This document shows, in pieces, positions 30,598-38,654 of a stretch of DNA of 64,000 nt. A model generated the notes under the pieces. The model had not been told where the DNA came from and did no database searches. It worked only from the letters and a program-made list of their open reading frames with translations. The first letter of the stretch is position 1; every line of letters starts with the position of its first letter. The position numbers were made by a program, and so were the translations under genes. The stretch is from Bog-473 sp963779735 (GTDB lineage: Bacteria > Actinomycetota > Acidimicrobiia > Acidimicrobiales > RAAP-2): positions 496,001 to 560,000 of the forward strand of contig CAVZZJ010000007.1 of assembly GCA_963779735.1 (NCBI GenBank), given 5' to 3'.

Positions 30598-31080
30598 TCA
30601 GTCCCTTCCGTTGCGTGCTAGTCCGGCCACATCACCGAGCCGGGCCGCCATCGCCCTGCCCCCCAGATCATCGTCCACGACGACCAGGACGGTGTCGTCA
30701 CCGGCAACCGTTCCCACGACTCCCTCCAGCCCGCTCCGATCGAGCGCCGAGCCTACGACATGGGCCGAGCCGGGCGGCGTGCGCAGCACCACCAGGTTGC
30801 CCGAGTGCGCGATCTCCACGACCCACTCACCCAGCACCCTGCGCAGGTGCACCTCGGGCGCCACCTGGTGGGCGGGGAGCTCGGGGAGGGCGTAGGCCGA
30901 CTCGCCGGCCGGGAGCCGGACCTTCACCGCCCCCAGGTCTTCGAGGTCCCGCGACACCGTTGTCTGCGTCGCCTCCACCCCCTGCTCGGCCAGCAGGGCC
31001 ACGAGCTGGCTCTGGCTGGTCACCGCCTGCGCCTCCAGCAACTTGGCGATGCGGTGCTGGCGCTGGTTCTTGGTGGTCAC
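30598..31080 (-). CDS. argR: Arginine repressor
   Basis: A 160-residue repressor/activator that senses arginine and controls the arg operon. The N-terminal winged helix contains the recognition helix region EATQTTVSRDLEDLGAVKVR near residue 35. The C-terminal oligomerisation domain has GTVAGDDTVLVVVDDD near 130, whose paired aspartates bind arginine. GTG at 31080 overlaps the argF stop as GTGA. Its place inside argCJBDFRGH is the standard actinobacterial position, so it is autoregulated through the operator upstream of argC. Confidence 0.95.
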   Translation of the reverse strand: MTTKNQRQHRIAKLLEAQAVTSQSQLVALLAEQGVEATQTTVSRDLEDLGAVKVRLPAGESAYALPELPAHQVAPEVHLRRVLGEWVVEIAHSGNLVVLRTPPGSAHVVGSALDRSGLEGVVGTVAGDDTVLVVVDDDLGGRAMAARLGDVAGLARNGRD

Positions 31081-31997
31081 TCCTCCACCGCCCAGGCCAG
31101 TATCCCCCGCATGGCGGTCTGCCGGTGGGTCACCTGCCTCCACACCACGCTGTGCGGGCCCTCGAGCACCGAGCCCGCGATCTCCTCGCCCCTGTGGGCC
31201 GGGAGGCAGTGCAGCACCACCACGTCCGGCTCGGCCAGGCTCAGCAGCGCGTCGTCGATGGTGAAGCCGGCGAACGCGGCGTGGCGGGCCTCCCGCTCCT
31301 CCTCCTGCCCCATGCTGGTCCAGACGTCGGTGTAGAGCGCGTCGGCTCCGCCCACGGCGACCTCGGGGTCGTGGGTCGTCGACAGCTTCCCGCCGCGCCC
31401 CGCCCGGGCGGCCAGGGTGGCCAGGTCGGCCACCTCCTCGGCGGAGAACGAGTAGCCGCCGGGCGAGGCCACGCGGACGTCCATCCCCTCCATCAGCGCC
31501 GCCTTGGCCAGAGAGCGGCACACGTTGTTGGCGTCGCCGACGTAGCCCAGCACCTGCCCGGCCAGCGGGCCCAGGGCCTCGCGCAGCGTCAGCACGTCGG
31601 CGATGGCCTGGCAGGGATGCGCCTCGTCGGAGAGCAGGTTGACCACCGGGACGTCGAAGCCGCCGCTCTCGAGGGCGAACTCCATGCGCACCAGCATGTC
31701 GTGGTCGAACACGCGGGCACACAGGACGCGGTGGTAGCAGCCCAGCGTGCGGGCGACGTCCTCGGCGGACTCGCGCTGGTCGAGGCCCACTTCGGACCCG
31801 GAGATGTAGACCGGGTGCCCGCCCAGCCCCACCACCGCCATCTCCGTCGAGCTGCGGGTGCGGGCCGACGGCTTCTCGAAGAGCAGCGCCACGCCCTGGC
31901 CGCGGAGCACCTGGCCCAGCGAGTCACTGGTGGCCAGCTCGAGCACGCGCTCGAAGCTCTCGGGCCACAGGTCGTCCACGTCGAAGAGGCTGGGCAC
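31077..31997 (-). CDS. argF: Ornithine carbamoyltransferase
   Basis: A 306-residue enzyme making citrulline from ornithine and carbamoyl phosphate. The carbamoyl-phosphate site SARTRSSTEMA (the family S-x-R-T-R motif) is near residue 43, HPCQAIADVLTL near 121 and the ornithine-side HCLPAHRG near 262. The frame opens further upstream, but GTG at 31997, five bases after the argD stop, gives the normal N-terminus (PSLFDVDDLWPE). It forms the citrulline used by argG next in the operon. Confidence 0.95.
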   Translation of the reverse strand: MPSLFDVDDLWPESFERVLELATSDSLGQVLRGQGVALLFEKPSARTRSSTEMAVVGLGGHPVYISGSEVGLDQRESAEDVARTLGCYHRVLCARVFDHDMLVRMEFALESGGFDVPVVNLLSDEAHPCQAIADVLTLREALGPLAGQVLGYVGDANNVCRSLAKAALMEGMDVRVASPGGYSFSAEEVADLATLAARAGRGGKLSTTHDPEVAVGGADALYTDVWTSMGQEEEREARHAAFAGFTIDDALLSLAEPDVVVLHCLPAHRGEEIAGSVLEGPHSVVWRQVTHRQTAMRGILAWAVEE

Positions 31998-32001
31998 GGC
32001 G

Positions 32002-33195
32002 TCAGTCCCCGACCATGGCCGCGGCCAGGATCGCCAGGGCGGCATCGATCTCGGCGTCGCCGACCAGCAGCGGGGGCGCCACCCGCACGGCGTCGGGGCG
32101 CACCGGGTTGACCAGCAGGCCCCCGGCCAGCGCGGCGGCGGCGACCTGCTGCGCCGACGGCGTGGCCAGCTGGGCGGCCAACAGCAGCCCCGCGCCGCGC
32201 ACCGACGTCACGCCGGGGAGGAGGGCCAGCCCGGCAGCCAGCCGCGCCCCGGCGCGCCGGGCCCGCCCGCACACCTCCTCCGCCTCCATCACGGCCAGGG
32301 TGGCCCGGGCGGCCGACAGCGCCAGCGGCTGGCCACCGAAGGTCGAGCCGTGGTCACCGGGTCCGAAGGCGGCGGCCACCTCGGCCCGGGCCCAGCACGC
32401 GCCGACCGGCATCCCGTTGCCCAGCGCCTTGGCCATGGTCACCACGTCGGGCTCCAACCCCTGCGCCTGGAAGGCGAACCAGTGGCCCGTGCGTCCCAGG
32501 CCGGTCTGGACCTCGTCGAGCATCAAGAGGGCGTCGCGCTCGGTGCACAGGGCACGGACGGCGCCCAGGTAGTCCGAGCTCGGCACCACGACACCCCCCT
32601 CGCCCTGCAGCGGCTCGAGCAGGACGGCGGCCACCGGGACCGAGTCCATGGCGGCCTCAAGGGCCGCGACGTCGTCGTAGGGCACGTGCACGAAGCCCTC
32701 GGGCAACGGCATGAACGGGGCGTGCTTCTCGGGTTGGCCGGTGGCGGTCAGGGTGGCCAGGGTGCGCCCGTGGAACGAGTTCAGCGCGCTGACCACCACG
32801 TGCCGGCCGGCCGCGTGGGAGGGGCCGCCCGCCCAACGGCGGGCCAGCTTCAGTGCGCACTCGTTCGCCTCTGCCCCCGAGTTGCAGAAGAAGACCTGCC
32901 CCCCGGCCTGGCCCTCGCCGCCGTTCACCAGCCGGTCGATGGTGCGCGCCACCTCGGGCGCCAGGGTGTTCCCGTAGAGGTTCGAGACGTGGCTGAGCGT
33001 CCGGGCCTGGGTGGCCACCGCCTCGGCCACCACCGGGTGGGCGTGGCCGAGCGACACCACGGCCAGCCCGGTGATGAAGTCCAGGTAGCCCCGGCCGGCG
33101 GCGTCGAAGAGCATGGTGCCCTCGCCCCGCACGAAGGTGACCGGCGGCTCGGCGTAGGTGCGCATCAGCGCGCTGCGATCGCCCGGCTCGCTCAC
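32002..33195 (-). CDS. argD: Acetylornithine aminotransferase
   Basis: A 397-residue class III PLP-dependent transaminase that converts N-acetylglutamate semialdehyde to N-acetylornithine. It shows the GAEANECALKLAR segment near residue 98 (cofactor phosphate binding), ALLMLDEVQTGLGRTG near 213 with the aspartate that pairs with the PLP ring, and the lysine of DVVTMAKALGNGMP near 244. GTG at 33195 is chosen as the first start after the argB stop and gives a typical N-terminus; upstream sequence in the frame is the shadow of argB. Fits argCJBDFRGH order. Confidence 0.95.
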   Translation of the reverse strand: MSEPGDRSALMRTYAEPPVTFVRGEGTMLFDAAGRGYLDFITGLAVVSLGHAHPVVAEAVATQARTLSHVSNLYGNTLAPEVARTIDRLVNGGEGQAGGQVFFCNSGAEANECALKLARRWAGGPSHAAGRHVVVSALNSFHGRTLATLTATGQPEKHAPFMPLPEGFVHVPYDDVAALEAAMDSVPVAAVLLEPLQGEGGVVVPSSDYLGAVRALCTERDALLMLDEVQTGLGRTGHWFAFQAQGLEPDVVTMAKALGNGMPVGACWARAEVAAAFGPGDHGSTFGGQPLALSAARATLAVMEAEEVCGRARRAGARLAAGLALLPGVTSVRGAGLLLAAQLATPSAQQVAAAALAGGLLVNPVRPDAVRVAPPLLVGDAEIDAALAILAAAMVGD

Positions 33196-33208
33196 GGCAG
33201 CACCCCGC

Positions 33209-34150
33209 TCACGGCAACACCATCGTCCCGACGCCCGAGTCGGTGAACAGCTCGAGCAGCAGGGCATGGGGGACGCGCCCGTCGAGTATGTGGGCCCGGG
33301 CCACACCCCCCCGCACGGCCTGGGCGCACGCCTCAATCTTGGGTTTCATGCCACCCACGGCGCCGCCGCCGCGCAGGATCTCGTCGACCACATCGAGGTT
33401 GGCCTGGTAGATCAGCGTGGAGGGGTCGTCGGGGACGACACGCAGCCCCTCGACGTCGGTGAGGAAGATGAGCTTCTCGGCCCGCATGGCCTCGGCCAGC
33501 GCGCCGGCCACGGTGTCCGCATTGATGTTGTAGGCCTGCCCCGCCGCGTCCGCCCCGATGGTGGCCACCACCGGGATGATCCCCTCGGCCACCAGGCGCT
33601 GCAGCATCGTGGGGTCCACCACCGCCACGCTCCCGACGAAGCCCAGGTCGACATGGCTCTGGGCCGCGGTGATGAGGTTGGCATCCTCGCCCGACATGCC
33701 CACCGCCAGGGGCCCGTGGACGTTGATGGCCGAGACGATGTCGCGGTTCACCTTGCCCACCAGGACCATGCGGGCGATGTCGAGCGTGTCGGCGTCGGTC
33801 ACCCGCAGGCCGTCGCGGAACTCGGTCTCCTTGCCCAGCCGGGCCATGAGGGCTCCGATCTGCGGCCCCCCGCCGTGCACCACCACGGGCAGGATGCCCA
33901 CCGATCGCATGAGCACGACGTCCTGGGCGAACGAGGCCAGCGCCCCGCCGGTGCCGACTCCGTCGGTGCCGGCGCCGTCGGTCCCGGCCCCGTCGGTGCC
34001 GGCTACGGCGCCGTTGAGCGCGTTGCCCCCGTACTTGACCACAACGATCTTGCCCCGGAAGCGCCGGATGTAGGGCAACGCCTCGACGAGGAGCGACGCC
34101 GTGTTGTGGGCGGCGGCCCGTTGCGCCCGGGTGTTCTTCGCCGGCGTCAC
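33209..34150 (-). CDS. argB: Acetylglutamate kinase with internal repeat insertion
   Basis: A 313-residue kinase that phosphorylates N-acetylglutamate. Conserved blocks: VVKYGGNAL near residue 36, VVHGGGPQIGALM near 85, and AYNINADTVAGALAEAM near 204 with YNINAD binding substrate. Between KYGGNAL and the next block (FAQDVVLMRSVG) is a Gly/Thr/Asp-rich stretch of about 20 residues encoded by four 15-base repeats; homologues have only a short charged helix here. The insertion is in frame. GTG at 34150 overlaps the argJ stop as GTGA. Whether the insertion changes activity or arginine feedback cannot be told. Confidence 0.95.
   Translation of the reverse strand: MTPAKNTRAQRAAAHNTASLLVEALPYIRRFRGKIVVVKYGGNALNGAVAGTDGAGTDGAGTDGVGTGGALASFAQDVVLMRSVGILPVVVHGGGPQIGALMARLGKETEFRDGLRVTDADTLDIARMVLVGKVNRDIVSAINVHGPLAVGMSGEDANLITAAQSHVDLGFVGSVAVVDPTMLQRLVAEGIIPVVATIGADAAGQAYNINADTVAGALAEAMRAEKLIFLTDVEGLRVVPDDPSTLIYQANLDVVDEILRGGGAVGGMKPKIEACAQAVRGGVARAHILDGRVPHALLLELFTDSGVGTMVLP
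33951..34010. repeat. Four 15-base tandem repeats inside argB
   Basis: Four imperfect copies (33951-33965, 33966-33980, 33981-33995, 33996-34010) with core GTGCCGG...CCGTCG on the plus strand. On the coding strand they encode GTDGA/GTDGV-type units. The unit length keeps the frame. Confidence 0.85.
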
Positions 34151-35316
34151 GACGTCGTCCGGTTCTCGTCGATGTACCCGTAGCCGAGGTCGGTGCCGAG
34201 CACCGCCGCCGCGCCGCCCCCCAACCCCAGGTCACAGTGGATCTCTACGTGCCGTCCCGCCATGTGCGCCGCCACGGCGGCTGCGTCGTGGTCCCCTGCC
34301 ACCCCGCCGGCGCACACGACCACGCCGCCGTAGGACACCGACACCCGGTCGAGGTCGAAGGCGACCCCGGCCGAGCCGAGCTCGCTCACCACCCGGCCCC
34401 AGTACGGGTCCTCGCCGTTGAGGGAGCACTGGACGAGCATGGAGTCGGCGACCTTGCGCGCCGCGGTGTGGGCCGCGTCGTCGTCCTCGGCCCCGGTCAC
34501 CCGCACGTGCGCCACCTTGGTCGCCCCCTCGGCGTCGTCGACCATCTGCTCGGCCAACGAGGTGCAGGCCTCGGTGAGGGCGGCGGTGAGGGATCCGAGC
34601 GAGGGCGTGCCTCCCCTCCCGCTGGCCAGGACGAGCACCGTGTCGTTGGTCGAGGTGCACCCGTCCACCGTCATGCGGTTGAACGAGGCCTCGACGGCGG
34701 CGCGCAGCGCGGCGTGGAGCGTCTCGGGGTCGGCGGCGGCATCGGTCGTGCACAGGGCCAGCATGGTGGCCATGTGCGGCGCCAGCATGGCCGCCCCCTT
34801 GGCCATGGCGCCCACGGTGAGCCCGTCGCCCCGCACCAGCGCGACCTTCGGGACGGTGTCGGTGGTCATGATGGCCCGCGCCGCCGCCGCGCCCGCCTCG
34901 GGCGTGCCGCGCCGGGAGGCCACGATCCGCTCCAGGTGCGGCTCGACCGACGCCATGGGAAAGGGGATCCCGATAAGCCCGGTCTGGCAGACCAGCACCT
35001 CCTCGGGGCGCGCCTCGACCCCGCGCGCCACGGCGGCGCACAGGCGCGTGGCGGCGTCCCTCCCCCGCTCCCCCGTCGCCGCGTTGGCGTTGCCCGAGGT
35101 GAGGATCACGCCGGCGGCCCGCCCCGCCGTCGACCGCAGGTGGGCCCGGCTGACCACGACGGGCGCCGCCGCCGCCAGGTTGGAGGTGAACACGCCGGCG
35201 GCGGGGACGGCGCGGCCGTCCTCGGTGATCACCACCGCCACGTCGGGCACACCCCCCGCCTTTATCCCGGCCGAGCCTCCCGCCGCGACGAACCCCCGTG
35301 GTGCCGTCACGCTCAT
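34147..35316 (-). CDS. argJ: Bifunctional ornithine acetyltransferase / N-acetylglutamate synthase
   Basis: A 389-residue enzyme that moves the acetyl group from acetylornithine to glutamate, making the pathway cyclic. It is a self-cleaving protein: KGAAMLAPHMATMLALCTTD near residue 177 contains the ATML motif whose threonine becomes the N-terminus of the beta chain and the nucleophile. GNANAATGERG near 97 and the final GYIDENRTTS also match the family. ATG at 35316, with GTG one codon before, gives the usual start SVTAPRGFVAAGG. The argC stop lies 13 bases upstream. Confidence 0.96.
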   Translation of the reverse strand: MSVTAPRGFVAAGGSAGIKAGGVPDVAVVITEDGRAVPAAGVFTSNLAAAAPVVVSRAHLRSTAGRAAGVILTSGNANAATGERGRDAATRLCAAVARGVEARPEEVLVCQTGLIGIPFPMASVEPHLERIVASRRGTPEAGAAAARAIMTTDTVPKVALVRGDGLTVGAMAKGAAMLAPHMATMLALCTTDAAADPETLHAALRAAVEASFNRMTVDGCTSTNDTVLVLASGRGGTPSLGSLTAALTEACTSLAEQMVDDAEGATKVAHVRVTGAEDDDAAHTAARKVADSMLVQCSLNGEDPYWGRVVSELGSAGVAFDLDRVSVSYGGVVVCAGGVAGDHDAAAVAAHMAGRHVEIHCDLGLGGGAAAVLGTDLGYGYIDENRTTS

Positions 35317-35329
35317 GACGCGCCCACGC

Positions 35330-36361
35330 TCACGGGAACAGTCCGGCACGGGGAAGCCCGGTCGCCTCGGGGAGGCCGAGGGCGGCGTTGGCGCACTGCA
35401 GCGCCTGCCCCGATGCCCCCTTGACCAGATTGTCGAGGGCGCACAGCGACAGCACCCAGCCGGTGCGCCCGTCCACCCGGGCCGTGACGTGGGCGCAGTT
35501 GGAGGAGGCCGTGGCCTTGGTCGACGGGGGGCCCTCGGTCACGACGACGAACGGCTCGGAGTCGTACGCCTCGTGCAGCACCTCCATCACGTCGCCCGTC
35601 GAGATCGGGCCGCAGCCCATGGTGGGCCGGGCGTAGCAGGTGGCCAGGATCCCCCGGACCATGGGGGCCAGATGCGGCGTGAACAGCACGTCGGCGCCGA
35701 GGATCTGCTCGATCTCCGGGGTGTGACGATGCGTGAGGAGCCCGTAGGCCGCGAAGTCCTCGTCGACCGTACCGAAGTGCAGCGCCGCCGAGGGCGCCCT
35801 CCCGGCGCCCGAGACGCCCGAGGCCGCGTCGACGACGATCCCGCTCGTCTCGACGAGCCCGGCCCGCACTAGCGGCGCCAGCGCCAACCCGGCTGCGGTC
35901 GGGTAGCAGCCGGCCGCCGCGACGAGCCGGGCGCCGGGCAACCCGCCGCGGAACAGCTCGGGCAACCCGTAGACGGCCTCGCCGAGAAGGTCGGGCGACT
36001 CGTGCTCCCGGCCGTACCACGCCGGGTACAGGCCGGGGTCGCGCAGGCGGAAGTCGGCCGCCAGGTCGACGATGACCCCGACCCGGTCGCGCAGCCCGGG
36101 CACGATGCGCTGCGACTCCCCGTGGGGCAGCGCGCAGAACACGAGGTCCAGGCCGTCGAGGTCGTCCAACCGGTCCGGGTCGGCCGCCCCGTAGCGCATC
36201 CCGGGGTAGGCGGCCGCCAGCGACGGCGTGTGCTCCCCCACTGCCTCACCGGCGTGGGAGTGCGACGTCACCGCCGCCACCTCCAACTCCGGATGGCCGG
36301 TCAGGAGCCGCAGGAGCTCCACCCCGGTGTACCCCGATCCGCCGATAACCCCCGCCTTCAT
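35330..36361 (-). CDS. argC: N-acetyl-gamma-glutamyl-phosphate reductase
   Basis: A 343-residue NADPH-dependent reductase that makes N-acetylglutamate semialdehyde; first gene of argCJBDFRGH. The nucleotide-binding GVIGGSGYTGVELLRLL is at residues 4-20 and the catalytic cysteine in AAAGCYPTA near residue 145. Two in-frame ATGs exist, 36376 and 36361. I choose 36361 because the family begins KAGVIGGSGYTG and because a TATACT box ends exactly six bases before it, so the mRNA is probably leaderless. Confidence 0.95.
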   Translation of the reverse strand: MKAGVIGGSGYTGVELLRLLTGHPELEVAAVTSHSHAGEAVGEHTPSLAAAYPGMRYGAADPDRLDDLDGLDLVFCALPHGESQRIVPGLRDRVGVIVDLAADFRLRDPGLYPAWYGREHESPDLLGEAVYGLPELFRGGLPGARLVAAAGCYPTAAGLALAPLVRAGLVETSGIVVDAASGVSGAGRAPSAALHFGTVDEDFAAYGLLTHRHTPEIEQILGADVLFTPHLAPMVRGILATCYARPTMGCGPISTGDVMEVLHEAYDSEPFVVVTEGPPSTKATASSNCAHVTARVDGRTGWVLSLCALDNLVKGASGQALQCANAALGLPEATGLPRAGLFP

Positions 36362-36367
36362 CGCATC

Positions 36368-36394
36368 AGTATACATTTATTCGCATACTCATGC
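36368..36394 (-). promoter_or_regulatory. arg operon promoter and candidate ArgR operator
   Basis: On the minus strand TATACT (36373-36368) is the likely -10 box of argC, six bases before ATG 36361. It lies inside an AT-rich imperfect palindrome, 36369-36388, with outer arms GTAT/ATAC, and touches a second short palindrome, GCATACTCATGC, at 36383-36394. Paired AT-rich palindromes with TGCAT/ATTCA-like halves are the form of ARG boxes. Binding of ArgR here would block RNA polymerase. No strong -35 is visible, as expected for an activator-independent but weak promoter. Confidence 0.55.
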
Positions 36395-36544
36395 AGGTAC
36401 GGTGCAGGTCGGGCCGGGAGCTACGGCTGGCACCAGTACGAGACGCCCGCTAGCGGCATTCTCTTGTGGCCCGGAACTCCGTAAGTTGGGGACATGATCC
36501 GAGCGCAGCCGATCCGAGGTGACGCGTGACACAGGGACAGGTCG

Positions 36545-37924
36545 ATGGCACGGAGACTGGGGTTCGCGGCGCAGCTCAAAGAGGCGGTGACGTCGGCCGT
36601 CGAGCACCACGGCGACCGGCTCAAGGGGATCGTGCGGGTCGTCGGGCGCGAGCCCTTCGACCGGCGGACGTGGTCCGAGTTCACCTTCCTCACCGTCGGC
36701 GCTCCGCTGGCCGTCATCGGCGTGGCCTTCGTCGCCATCACGCTCGGGGCCGGTGTGATCCTGGCCATCACCTTCTTCGGACTGGCCATCGTGGCCCTCT
36801 CCGTCCGTGGGGCCAGGGGGCTGGGCGGCATCCACCGGCAGTTGGCCCGCGGGCTGCTCAACGAGGAGATCGAGGATCCCGAGCCGTTCGTCGCGCGACC
36901 CGGCTTCTTGGGCTGGCTGCAGTCCGCCCTGCGGGACCGCACCGGGTGGCGGGCCCTGGCCTACGTGATGATCAAGCTCCCCCTGGCCGTGTTGGGCATC
37001 CTCGTCGGTTTCGCCATGTGGTGGGACGCCTTCTTCAGCCTCACCTACCCCCTGTGGGGCAGCCCGGGCAAGCACGTCCCCGTCTTCGGGCTGCCCCTGG
37101 TCTTCTTCGGTTCCGGCTTCTTCTCCGGCGGCCCGTACGGCTTCCTGCACGGAGTCGGGGTCTTCTGCGCCGGGGTCCTGCTGTTCTTCGCCGCTCCGTG
37201 GGCCGTGCGCGCCGTCGTCTACCTCGACCGTCGGGTCATGCGGGTGCTGCTCGCCCCCGATGCCCTGACGGCGCGCGTGCGCTCTCTGGAGCAGGCCCGC
37301 GCCCAGACGGTGGACTCCTCCGCTGCGAGACTGCGACGCATTGAGCGCGACCTCCACGACGGCACGCAGGCCCAGCTGGTCGCGCTGGCCATGCGGCTCG
37401 GCATGGCCAAGGAGAAGCTGGCCGAGGGCGAGCACGTGGATCTCGACCAGGTCCGCCGCCTGGTGGGCGACGCCCACCAGGGCGCCAAGGAGGCCATCGT
37501 CGAGCTCCGTGACCTGGCCCGCGGCATCCATCCGCCGGCGCTCGACATCGGGCTGGGCGGGGCGCTGGCCACGCTGGCGGCGCGCTGCACCGTGCCCACC
37601 GAGCTCACCCTGTCGCTGGACGGCCGGCCGACGCCGGCCATTGAGGCCATCGCCTACTTCTGCGTGGCCGAGCTCCTGGCCAACGTGGCGCAACACGGCC
37701 GGGCGGCGCGGGCCGGGGTCGTCTGCTCGGAGCACGGAGGGTGGCTGCGGATCGTCGTGCGCGACGACGGGGTCGGCGGGGCCCAACTCTGTCGGCTGGG
37801 CTCGTCGTCGAGCGGGCTGGCCGGCCTGACCGACCGCGTGCGCGCCGTCGACGGCCGCCTGGACATCGTGAGCCCGACGGGTGGGCCGACCGTGGTCACC
37901 GTAGACCTCCCGCTGCACGCCTGA
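36545..37924 (+). CDS. Sensor histidine kinase, HisKA_3 type
   Basis: A 459-residue membrane kinase. The N-terminal ~245 residues contain four hydrophobic helices in two pairs, resembling the putative-sensor domain found in actinobacterial NarL-type kinases. The dimerisation box ERDLHDGTQAQLVALAMRLG near residue 270 carries the phospho-accepting histidine. The ATPase part has CVAELLANVAQHGR (N box) near 376 and RDDGVGG near 406. ATG 36545 follows GGGACAGG at suitable spacing. The stop overlaps the response regulator start as TGATG, so the pair is a coupled two-component system. The signal sensed is unknown. Confidence 0.9.
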   Translation: MARRLGFAAQLKEAVTSAVEHHGDRLKGIVRVVGREPFDRRTWSEFTFLTVGAPLAVIGVAFVAITLGAGVILAITFFGLAIVALSVRGARGLGGIHRQLARGLLNEEIEDPEPFVARPGFLGWLQSALRDRTGWRALAYVMIKLPLAVLGILVGFAMWWDAFFSLTYPLWGSPGKHVPVFGLPLVFFGSGFFSGGPYGFLHGVGVFCAGVLLFFAAPWAVRAVVYLDRRVMRVLLAPDALTARVRSLEQARAQTVDSSAARLRRIERDLHDGTQAQLVALAMRLGMAKEKLAEGEHVDLDQVRRLVGDAHQGAKEAIVELRDLARGIHPPALDIGLGGALATLAARCTVPTELTLSLDGRPTPAIEAIAYFCVAELLANVAQHGRAARAGVVCSEHGGWLRIVVRDDGVGGAQLCRLGSSSSGLAGLTDRVRAVDGRLDIVSPTGGPTVVTVDLPLHA

Positions 37925-38580
37925 TGACGTCGGAGCTGCGGGTCGTCATCGCCGAGGACTCGGCCATCCTGCGCGACGGACTGGTCCAACTCCTCGTCGA
38001 CCGGGGCTTCACCATCACCGGTGCGGTGGCCGACCCCGCGTCCTTGCAACGGTCCGTCGAGTACGAACGTCCCGACGTGGCGGTCATCGACATCCGCATG
38101 CCTCCCACGTTCACCGACGAGGGGCTCAGGGTCGCCCTGGAGCTGCGGCGGCGCCATCCCGGCCTGGGCATCCTGCTCTTCTCCCAGTACATCGAGACGC
38201 GCTACGCCGCCGAGCTGCTGTCCGACGATGCCGCGGGCATCGGCTATCTCCTCAAGGACCGGGTGGCCGACGTGAGCGACTTCGTCGAAGCGCTCGAACG
38301 GGTGGCGGCCGGCGGCACTGCGCTCGATCCCGAGGTGGTCACGCAGCTGCTGGGGACCTCCCGGCGCACCGCATCCATCTCCGTGCTGAGCGGGCGGGAG
38401 CGCGAGGTGCTCTCGCGCATGGCCGAAGGCCGCTCCAACGCGGCGATCGCCAAGCAGCTGGTGATCTCCGAAGGGGCGGTGGAGAAGCACGTCGCCAACA
38501 TCTTCGCCAAACTCGACCTGCCGGTCTCCCAGTCGGACCATCGGCGGGTCCTGGCCGTTCTGCGCTTCCTCGATCCCTGA
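37924..38580 (+). CDS. NarL/LuxR-family response regulator
   Basis: A 218-residue partner of the kinase encoded just before it. Residues 5-120 are a receiver domain with the acidic pair at E11-D12, the phospho-acceptor D56 in VAVIDIRMPP and the conserved lysine in YLLKDRV near 112. Residues 153-215 form a GerE/LuxR helix-turn-helix: LSGREREVLSRMAEGRSNAAIA and ISEGAVEKHVANIFAKL. It would bind DNA on phosphorylation. Targets are not visible here. Confidence 0.93.
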   Translation: MTSELRVVIAEDSAILRDGLVQLLVDRGFTITGAVADPASLQRSVEYERPDVAVIDIRMPPTFTDEGLRVALELRRRHPGLGILLFSQYIETRYAAELLSDDAAGIGYLLKDRVADVSDFVEALERVAAGGTALDPEVVTQLLGTSRRTASISVLSGREREVLSRMAEGRSNAAIAKQLVISEGAVEKHVANIFAKLDLPVSQSDHRRVLAVLRFLDP

Positions 38581-38654
38581 CGGGGATCACCGCTCCGGAC
38601 CCATAACTGTGTTGTAGTGGGAGCCTGATCGAGCGCGAGGAACGGGCATTCCCG

